Part shown: positions 59,983 to 64,000 of the stretch, one piece after another
Layout of the letters: every line of letters begins with the position of its first letter
Numbering within the stretch: position 1 is the first letter of the stretch
Assembly (NCBI GenBank): GCA_015066935.1
Contig: SVNK01000002.1
Span: 186,001-250,000, forward strand
Source: Ruminococcus sp.
GTDB lineage: Bacteria; Bacillota; Clostridia; Oscillospirales; Ruminococcaceae
Reading direction: 5' to 3'
Length of the DNA stretch: 64,000 bases
The notes under the pieces: generated by a model
What the model was told of the DNA's origin: nothing
The model's input: the letters and a program-made list of their open reading frames with translations, nothing else
The model's database searches: none
Position numbers and translations under genes: made by a program

Positions 59983-62900
59983 TTATATAAGTCCAATCTT
60001 TAATGGATCAAAAAGTCTGAATAGTTCCTTGCACGACTTTGGATTAATCTCAACAGACAGTTTGATTTTCGGCAGTACGGTTTTCTTTAAATCTGTGAGA
60101 TAGAAACATACAGGAGTCGGACCATTGTTATCCTGACATATTTTCATAAGTTCACTGCTTACCGCTGCTTCAGATGATAACGTTTTTATGCAAAGCTTCA
60201 TGTTTGCGGTAAAATGACTGAACTCTGTTTCCGCAGTAATATAATTACAGATAACAGTAACATTCTCATCCGTTACGGAGATTTTTCCGCTGATTAGCAT
60301 GACCGTGTCTTCATTTAATTTGTTTGCACAGAGTGCAAAAAGTTCAGGGAACACGACTGCTCTCATTTCTCCCGTATCATCAGCAATACTCAGGAAGCAC
60401 ATTTTATCGCCTTTTTTTGTCTGGTGGAGTTTTTTATTCTGTAGAATACACAGCAGCTTAACGCTGTCACCATCCTTGATGTCGGCAGAAATATTATTCA
60501 CAGAGCTTACTGTTTTGGTATGCATCAACTTTGATATATGGTCGTATTCGGTCAGAGGACTTCCGCTCAGATACATCCCAACAGACTCTTTTTCAAGATT
60601 CAGGATTTTCTTGAAGTCAAATTCAGGTTTGTATGGGATTTTTATGCCTGAATCTGCTGACGGCAGAGCTGAATCAAGAAAATTGAGCTGACCTTCTATA
60701 ACTCCGTGAGTCCCTGAAGCTGCCATATCGTGAAGCATTTCAAAGCTGTCAAGCATTTGTCTGCGATTCAGACCGAGTCCATCAAATGAGCCTGATTTTA
60801 TCAGATTTTCAAGAGCTTTTTTATTAAGCTCCCTTCCTGTCATACGCTCGCAGAAGTCCTGAAGTCCGCTGAATCTGCCGTTAACTGCTCTCTCTGCGAT
60901 GATTTTATCTGCAAGAGCACTTCCTGCATTTTTAACGGCAAGCAGACCAAAATACATTTTTCCGTCAGCGTATGAGAAGTTTTTCATGCTCACATTTATG
61001 TCAGGACGGACAACCTCAATTCCGCTTTCACGGCATACATTAATATATTCGGTAAGTTTTTCCGTATTACCCATTACACTTGACATCAGTGATGCCATGT
61101 AAATCCCTCTGAAATGATATTTCAGGTAAGCAGTCTGATATGCAAGATAAGCATAGGCTGCTGCATGGGACTTGTTGAATGCATATGATGCAAAGCTCAC
61201 CATTTCATCAAAGATTTCATTAGCAGTATTCTCATCAATGTTGTTCTTTACTGCACCCAAAACAAAACTTTCACGTTCTTTAAGCATTACGTCATGCTTT
61301 TTTTTAGCCATTGCACGGCGTACAATGTCCGCATGACCATAGGTATAGCCTGCAAGCTTACGGCAGATTTCCATAACCTGCTCCTGATAGACCATACAGC
61401 CGCAGGTGTCCTCAAGCACCTCTTTAAGAAGCGGATGCTTGTACTTTACTGAATCGGGGTTCTTTTTGTTCTCAATATACACGGGAATTGATTTCATTGG
61501 ACCGGGACGGTACAGTGAAATAACTACAATAAGGTCCTCAAGACGTGTCGGAGAGAGGTCAATAAGACGCTGAGTCATTCCCTCGCTTTCAAACTGAAAA
61601 ACTCCACCCGTATCACCTTTTGAGAGCATTTTATAAACATCTGCATCGTCTGTTGGGATTGAGTAGATGTCAAAATCGGGCTGAGTTTTGTGGATTTCAT
61701 TAACCGTGTCACGTATTATTGTGAGGTTTCTCAATCCGAGAAAGTCCATTTTGAGCAGTCCGAGCGATTCAAGAACGGTCATGGTATACTGGGTAACAAT
61801 TGTATTGTCATTTTTCTGAAGCGGCACAAGGTCACTCAGCGGAACTGCCGATATAACTACGCCTGCCGCATGAGTAGAGGTGTGTCTCGGCATTCCTTCA
61901 AGACGTCGTGCAAGGTCTATAAGACGTTTTACGTTTCTGTCTGAGTGTACAAGCATATTAAGCTCCTCAGAGCTTTCAAGAGCCTCGTCAATGGTCTGAC
62001 GTGGGTCAATCTGCTTGGCTGCCTTGTCGCAGAGTTGGTATGATAAACCAAGCACTCTCCCGACATCACGCACAGCTGCTCTGGCTTTCATTGTGTCAAA
62101 AGCGATAATTTCAGAAACATAGTCCTCACCGTATTTTCGTACAACATAGTCCTTGACACTCTGACGTCCCTCGATACAGAAATCTATATCGAAGTCAGGC
62201 ATACTTACACGTTCAGGGTTAAGAAAACGCTCAAAGAGCAGGTCGTATTTTATCGGGTCGATACCGGTGATGCCGATACAGTAGGCACACAGGCTTCCTG
62301 CTCCCGAACCTCTTCCGGGACCAACGGGGATGTTGTGGTCACGGGCGTATTTTATAAAGTCCCAGACAATCAGGAAGTAATCCACATATCCCATTTTCTC
62401 AATTACTGAAAGCTCATATTCAAGGCGTTCACGAACTTTTTCCGAAGGCGACTGTCCATATCTGTCAATCATTCCGTTACGGCACAGATTTCTGAAATAT
62501 TCTGCGTTGTCAATTACGCCGTCAATAGTGAATCTGGGAAGCTTTATGCTGCCGAACTCAAATTCAACATTGCATCGTTCCGCAATTAATGAAGTATTCT
62601 TTACAGCTTCTTCGTGTCCCTTGAAAAGTTCTGCCATTTCATCTGCGGATTTAAGGTAGAATTCTTCGGTTTCAAAGCTTAGTGCGTCAGGGTCTCCGAG
62701 TATTTTTCCTGTCTGAATACAGAGAAGCACGTTCTGTATTTCTGCGTCTTCTTTTTTTATATAATGACAGTCATTCGTGGCCGCAAGAGGAATCCCTGTC
62801 TCTTTTGAAAGCTTGTACAGCTGCGGCAGAATTCGTATTTCATCGGAAATACCGTGATTCTGTATTTCAAGATAGTAATTGTCCGCACCGAAAATTTCAC

Positions 62901-63393
62901 GGTATTTAAGTGCAGTTTCCTTGGCTTCGGAAAAACTGCCGTTTGTAAGCAGTCGTGGAATTTCTCCTGCAAGACATGCAGAAAGACATATAAGTCCGCC
63001 GTGATACTTTTTCAGAAGTTCAATATCAACTCTCGGCTTATGATAGAAACCTTCTATGCCTGCAAGTGACACGAGTTTTACGAGGTTTCTGTAACCTTCA
63101 TTGTTTTCGCACAACAACAGCAGATGATACGGAGTTGTATCAAGTTTCGGTTCTTTATCGAAGCGTGTTCTCGGTGCAACATAGACCTCGCATCCGATAA
63201 CAGGTTTTATACCTTGTTTTTTTGCCTCGTTCCAGAATTCAACGGCTCCGTACATATTACCGTGGTCTGTAATTGCAACAGCAGTCTGTCCGAGTTCCTT
63301 TGTACGCCGGATAAGCTCTTTAATCCGACATGCACCGTCAAGCAGACTGTATTCCGTATGCACATGGAGATTTACAAATTCATCAGCTTTCAT
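59983..63393 (-). CDS. dnaE: DNA polymerase III alpha subunit
   Basis: DnaE of 1136 residues: N-terminal PHP domain (FVNLHVHTEYSLLDGACRIKEL, AITDHGNMYGAVEFWNEA), polymerase active-site Asp residues in the palm (PDFDIDFC), the fingers, tandem helix-hairpin-helix and OB domain (IADDTGEMRAVVFPELF). It is the main replicative or lagging-strand type polymerase. Its start overlaps the stop of the upstream whiA by 11 bp. Confidence 0.97.
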   Translation of the reverse strand: MKADEFVNLHVHTEYSLLDGACRIKELIRRTKELGQTAVAITDHGNMYGAVEFWNEAKKQGIKPVIGCEVYVAPRTRFDKEPKLDTTPYHLLLLCENNEGYRNLVKLVSLAGIEGFYHKPRVDIELLKKYHGGLICLSACLAGEIPRLLTNGSFSEAKETALKYREIFGADNYYLEIQNHGISDEIRILPQLYKLSKETGIPLAATNDCHYIKKEDAEIQNVLLCIQTGKILGDPDALSFETEEFYLKSADEMAELFKGHEEAVKNTSLIAERCNVEFEFGSIKLPRFTIDGVIDNAEYFRNLCRNGMIDRYGQSPSEKVRERLEYELSVIEKMGYVDYFLIVWDFIKYARDHNIPVGPGRGSGAGSLCAYCIGITGIDPIKYDLLFERFLNPERVSMPDFDIDFCIEGRQSVKDYVVRKYGEDYVSEIIAFDTMKARAAVRDVGRVLGLSYQLCDKAAKQIDPRQTIDEALESSEELNMLVHSDRNVKRLIDLARRLEGMPRHTSTHAAGVVISAVPLSDLVPLQKNDNTIVTQYTMTVLESLGLLKMDFLGLRNLTIIRDTVNEIHKTQPDFDIYSIPTDDADVYKMLSKGDTGGVFQFESEGMTQRLIDLSPTRLEDLIVVISLYRPGPMKSIPVYIENKKNPDSVKYKHPLLKEVLEDTCGCMVYQEQVMEICRKLAGYTYGHADIVRRAMAKKKHDVMLKERESFVLGAVKNNIDENTANEIFDEMVSFASYAFNKSHAAAYAYLAYQTAYLKYHFRGIYMASLMSSVMGNTEKLTEYINVCRESGIEVVRPDINVSMKNFSYADGKMYFGLLAVKNAGSALADKIIAERAVNGRFSGLQDFCERMTGRELNKKALENLIKSGSFDGLGLNRRQMLDSFEMLHDMAASGTHGVIEGQLNFLDSALPSADSGIKIPYKPEFDFKKILNLEKESVGMYLSGSPLTEYDHISKLMHTKTVSSVNNISADIKDGDSVKLLCILQNKKLHQTKKGDKMCFLSIADDTGEMRAVVFPELFALCANKLNEDTVMLISGKISVTDENVTVICNYITAETEFSHFTANMKLCIKTLSSEAAVSSELMKICQDNNGPTPVCFYLTDLKKTVLPKIKLSVEINPKSCKELFRLFDPLKIGLI

Positions 63394-64000
63394 CTTTCAT
63401 GCTCCCTGCACGTAATTCGTCGGCAATCTTCGAAATTCTCTTAAAACGGTGGTTCACTCCGGAACGGCTTATCGGTTCGGAAAGACTCTCCCCTATCTCC
63501 TGCAGACTCATTTCATTGTTTTCAAGACGCAGAAGTGCAATTTCTTTAAGGTCATCAGACAGAGTATCAAGTCCGCACATGCTGTCTATAAGCTTTATAT
63601 CGTCGATCTGCTTCATAGCGGCGTTGATTACCTTATCTATATTTGCAGCGTCACAGTTTGCGATTCTGTTTGCCTTGTTCCGTACATCTTTATATATTTT
63701 CACATTCATCAGCTCGATGGTACATTGCTGTGCACCGATAAATGTAAGTGTATCTTCAATTGATTCACTGTCTTTGATATAGACGATAAACTGTCCCCGT
63801 CTTATAACCGTTCCCGACGTTACTCCGATATCGGAAAGGAGTTCCGAAAGCTCTGATGCAAGTCGGGCTTCCGGAACTGTAAACTCAAGGTGGTATTCCT
63901 TTGATGGGTCATTTACGCTTCCGCATGCAAGAAATACACCTGCTGTAAAAACTCCGAGACTATTGGTTGCAATAATCTCGGAATTTATAGTTCTTTCAGA
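63383..64000 (-). CDS. whiA: Sporulation-type regulator WhiA, 5' end beyond the window
   Basis: The minus strand is open to the window edge; the visible 205 residues are the C-terminal part. They include the LAGLIDADG-like piece GVFTAGVFLACGSVNDPSKEYHLEFTVPEARLASELSELLSDIGV and the helix-turn-helix end LRLENNEMSLQEIGESLSEPISRSGVNHRFKRISKIADEL. WhiA is a DNA-binding protein of cell division and development. It overlaps dnaE by 11 bp (stop at 63383, dnaE start at 63391-63393), so the two are coupled. Confidence 0.93.
   Translation of the reverse strand, partial: SERTINSEIIATNSLGVFTAGVFLACGSVNDPSKEYHLEFTVPEARLASELSELLSDIGVTSGTVIRRGQFIVYIKDSESIEDTLTFIGAQQCTIELMNVKIYKDVRNKANRIANCDAANIDKVINAAMKQIDDIKLIDSMCGLDTLSDDLKEIALLRLENNEMSLQEIGESLSEPISRSGVNHRFKRISKIADELRAGSMKDES

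Noticed and set aside
1..64000. tRNA, rRNA or CRISPR loci
   Set aside because: No cloverleaf-like segments with the T-loop pattern, rRNA-like sequence, or regularly spaced direct repeats were seen on reading; a dedicated scan was not possible.

Overview
The window looks like a chromosome segment of a plant-fibre-degrading, low-to-mid GC clostridium, most like Ruminococcus (Oscillospiraceae). Evidence seen directly: two secreted esterases with dockerin modules (29910-33011 and 45531-47249), a GH3 beta-glucosidase with the permuted domain order known from Ruminococcus albus, a clostridial whiA-dnaE-pfkA cluster, a dgt-dnaG-rpoD cluster, and strong AGGAGG ribosome binding sites. It also carries endospore genes: cotJA, cotJB, the first eight codons of cotJC, gerW (ytfJ), spoIIP, a SpoIID-like protein with peptidoglycan-binding repeats, and a dacF-like carboxypeptidase. 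No tRNA, rRNA, CRISPR array or insertion sequence was recognised by eye.

Layout. 1-4338 is accessory DNA: the end of a RibD-like reductase, a transglutaminase-like protein, a UDP-glucose dehydrogenase with an XRE DNA-binding domain fused to its N-terminus and palindromes around its promoter, and a large serine recombinase. The recombinase ends about 20 bp from a cotJC that is broken after codon 8, although its ribosome binding site and start are intact. The simplest reading is an integrated element inside cotJC, with its other end left of this window, comparable to the skin element in sigK. 5058-12599 holds a cupin, a minimal SufC-SufB system, the GH3 enzyme, an ArsC/Spx-like protein, an SPFH/zinc-ribbon protein and an isochorismatase-like hydrolase. 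12981-24917 holds two cyclic-di-GMP phosphodiesterase-type proteins on either side of dgt-dnaG-rpoD, yigZ, rpmE, phosphoglucomutase and a group III phosphofructokinase. 25119-29653 has a two-component system, a candidate small RNA, metK under a SAM-I riboswitch, and a radC relative.

29910-40170 has the dual-SGNH dockerin esterase, rpmB, and a collinear block: M50 protease, scpA, scpB, DUF2953, gerW, dacF-like gene, rluB, a short unknown and metA. 40252-43304 has a polysaccharide deacetylase and spoIIP, divergent, each with a sigma-E-like promoter. 43606-50723 has glmS, the CE2 dockerin esterase, a three-gene peptidoglycan-binding cluster and rubrerythrin. 50885-52731 is AT-rich, with a DUF2726 protein and a Xer-type recombinase preceded by a 34-bp palindrome. 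52927-64000 is housekeeping: M18 aminopeptidase, coaE, threonylcarbamoyladenylate synthase, prfA, DUF951, an unknown, an S1-domain protein, pfkA, dnaE and the 3' part of whiA.

Together the genes cover extracellular deacetylation of plant polysaccharides, glycolytic flow (beta-glucosidase, phosphoglucomutase, two phosphofructokinases), methionine/SAM supply (metA, metK), and spore envelope functions. All functional calls come from reading translated sequence and motifs; no database search was run.
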